Origin: an uncultured Schlesneria sp.
Lineage (GTDB): Bacteria > Planctomycetota > Planctomycetia > Planctomycetales > Planctomycetaceae
DNA length: 47,342 nt
Assembly (NCBI GenBank): GCA_903834925.1
Contig: CAILLA010000203.1
Coordinates: 1 to 47,342, forward strand
Direction: 5' to 3'
Below, piece after piece: positions 46,101-47,342 of this stretch. Both the position numbers and the translations under genes were made by a program. Under the pieces are notes generated by a model that did not search any database, had not been told where the DNA came from, and saw only the letters and a list, made by a program, of their open reading frames with translations. Position 1 is the first letter of the stretch. Each line of letters opens with the position of its first letter.

Positions 46101-47342
46101 TTATCGCATTCCCAACAGGGTGGACAGGTGACCCTTGCGGATCGATCCGGTCTTTTCCATTGGAGGAACTGGAGCTGGTGAAGCTGGTTCGATTACAGGA
46201 GCAACCGAAGGAGCACAGCTAGAGCTGTTGCATCCACCGCTGGTGCAGCCGGTTGCAACGCAAGTGTTGCAGTTACCATCGACGATATCATATCCGCACA
46301 AGCGAAGAGCTTGTTCGGCTTGGCGTCGGACGCCACGATCGCAGTCACCAAGAGCACAGGTCAAGGCAGCTACGACTTCTGGGCAGCAGCAGCAGTTCGC
46401 ACGAATCTGATCACCAATCTTGTCGGCAGCAGTGCTGCGAACTCGTTCATCAGCATCGTTCAATCCGTAGATGAACGCTGACATGATTTCGGGGTTGCAG
46501 ATGCAGTCATATCGGTTACCGAGTTTGCGAAGAGCAGCAGCTCGTTGACGAGCATAGCAAGCGGTTTGCGAGGTATAGATCAACTTGGCAATATCGCAAG
46601 CGTTTGCATTGCAGCACTTGGTTTCAACTGGTGGAACGCAGGTCGTCGCTGCAGGAGCACCGCAGCTTGGATCACTAGGAGCACCACAAGTTGGAGCACA
46701 AGCCGAAGCACAGTTGTGCTTCGCGAACAGTCCCTTCAAAAATCCACCACCCAACAAGCTACCACAGTGCTTTGGAGCACAGGTAGAAGCTGGAGCACAG
46801 CTCGTAGCAGGAGCACAGTTGGCAGCAGGAGCGGCACAGGCTGGACCAGCTGGAGCACAAGCAGCAGCAGGAGCGGCACAGGCAGGACCGGCAGGAGCAC
46901 AACCGTTTCCACCACCGTTACCACAAGCGGCAGCAGGTGCAGCACAAGCTGGACCAGCTGGAGCACAAGCAGCAGCAGGAGCGGCACAAGCAGGAGCACA
47001 GCTACCAGCACCGGCACCAGCACCAACACAGTTGGCAGCAGGAGCAGCACAGCCAGGAGCTACACCGTTACCGGAACCGCAGAGTCCCGCAGGAGCGGCA
47101 CAAGCGGGACCAGCTGGAGCACAAGCAGCAGCAGGAGCGGCACAAGCAGGACCATTGTTCCCGCAAGCACTGCCGGTCTGACCACAGGCACCAGGACCGC
47201 ATGAGTCACAGCATGGTGGCTTGATGTCCGAACATTTTCGTTGATACGTGTGAATCGTTGGACCACAAGGTCGGACGATTACGGGTTTACAACAGGCTGG
47301 CTGCGTCGTCGCTGCACAACCACAACTCTTCGCGGCACCGCA
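46101..47342 (-). CDS. Cys/Ala/Pro-repeat protein with C-terminal HEAT-like repeats (5' end outside the window)
   Basis: Partial: the frame is open from the window edge to TAA at 46101, 413 codons, and has no stop codon. The visible part opens with a Cys-rich stretch containing many CC, CG and CGP pairs (47180-47342), then about 130 residues of low-complexity repeats in which CAAPA occurs seven times, mostly as GPACAAPAAAC, with interspersed Gly/Asn-rich spacers. A short hydrophobic patch (LLGGGFLKGLF) leads to a second Cys-rich region and three HEAT-like helical repeats (about 46260-46530; NPEIMSAFIYGLNDADERVR and PEVVAALTCALGDCDRGVR). Planctomycete cell envelopes are rich in cysteine and proline, so a surface or wall-associated role is a fair inference. 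A start at TTG 46757 would give only the C-terminal half and is not preferred. The N-terminus and any signal peptide are unseen. Confidence 0.8.
   Translation of the reverse strand, partial: CGAAKSCGCAATTQPACCKPVIVRPCGPTIHTYQRKCSDIKPPCCDSCGPGACGQTGSACGNNGPACAAPAAACAPAGPACAAPAGLCGSGNGVAPGCAAPAANCVGAGAGAGSCAPACAAPAAACAPAGPACAAPAAACGNGGGNGCAPAGPACAAPAAACAPAGPACAAPAANCAPATSCAPASTCAPKHCGSLLGGGFLKGLFAKHNCASACAPTCGAPSDPSCGAPAATTCVPPVETKCCNANACDIAKLIYTSQTACYARQRAAALRKLGNRYDCICNPEIMSAFIYGLNDADERVRSTAADKIGDQIRANCCCCPEVVAALTCALGDCDRGVRRQAEQALRLCGYDIVDGNCNTCVATGCTSGGCNSSSCAPSVAPVIEPASPAPVPPMEKTGSIRKGHLSTLLGMR
46758..47160. repeat. In-gene tandem repeats coding for CAAPA units
   Basis: Degenerate tandem DNA repeats within the Cys-rich gene, built from codon blocks read on the minus strand as GCT/GCC-CCA/CCT-GCT-TGT. 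They encode the seven CAAPA copies. Such arrays can change in copy number by slippage and may be misassembled with short reads. Confidence 0.75.

Noticed and set aside
46758-47180. CRISPR-like regular repeats
   Set aside because: The repeats are in frame, code for CAAPA units and have no unique spacers of constant length.
46135-47224. Several plus-strand open frames rich in Ala/Gly or Ser/Thr
   Set aside because: They lie opposite the Cys/Ala/Pro-repeat gene and arise from its repetitive codons; the minus frame gives a sensible Cys-rich and HEAT-like protein.

Overview
The window reads as a chromosomal segment of a planctomycete, probably of the Planctomycetaceae/Schlesneria type. This is inferred from gene content, not from a marker gene. 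Supporting families are a DUF1559 pseudopilin-like protein, Tat-exported DUF1501 proteins, an FHA protein with a PQQ-type propeller, a BlaI/M56 regulator pair whose sensor carries a planctomycete-type C-terminal domain, a GT9 heptosyltransferase-like enzyme, and many secreted carbohydrate-active or esterase proteins. Base composition looks moderately GC-rich by eye. No rRNA, tRNA, CRISPR array, phage gene or transposase gene was seen.

Layout. 1-7.8 kb: a DUF58 protein, a secreted multidomain SGNH esterase, a gamma-glutamylcyclotransferase-like protein, a decayed DUF1501 fragment on the minus strand, and a large secreted glycosidase-like protein. 8.1-18 kb: an FHA/membrane/beta-propeller protein, a VIT-vWA protein, a GT9 glycosyltransferase and a DUF1501 protein, separated by long gaps that hold palindromic repeats and terminator hairpins. 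18-23.5 kb: a minus-strand Gfo/Idh/MocA-like gene and a small secreted protein, then a CzcA-type RND pump without its usual partners.

24.1-30.4 kb holds the most interesting block: six tightly spaced plus-strand genes. They encode a phospholipase D-like protein, a small dehydrogenase-subunit-like protein, a GMC flavoenzyme with an added CX5CX2C cluster, a VioB-type ferritin-like protein, an SRPBCC protein and an unknown protein. I know of no described system with this composition. It looks like an oxidative small-molecule or lipid-modifying pathway.

30.5-37.7 kb: a secreted tandem alpha/beta hydrolase (minus), then DUF1559, a PhyH dioxygenase, an MFS transporter, an ArsI-like C-As lyase fused to a methyltransferase-like region, and an ArsR-type repressor with a C-terminal Cys pair. 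The last three plausibly form an organoarsenical detoxification unit. 37.8-45.7 kb: a YugP-type protease, a secreted esterase, the M56 sensor and BlaI regulator with a tandem palindromic operator, a histone-deacetylase-like hydrolase, a sterol-desaturase-family membrane enzyme and asnS. The right edge holds the 3' part of a gene for a Cys/Ala/Pro-repeat protein with a HEAT-like C-terminus. Its reading frame stays open to the end of the window.

Start codons were chosen by ribosome binding site and domain boundary where possible. Several genes seem to use TTG or GTG, or lack a clear Shine-Dalgarno sequence, so those starts are tentative.
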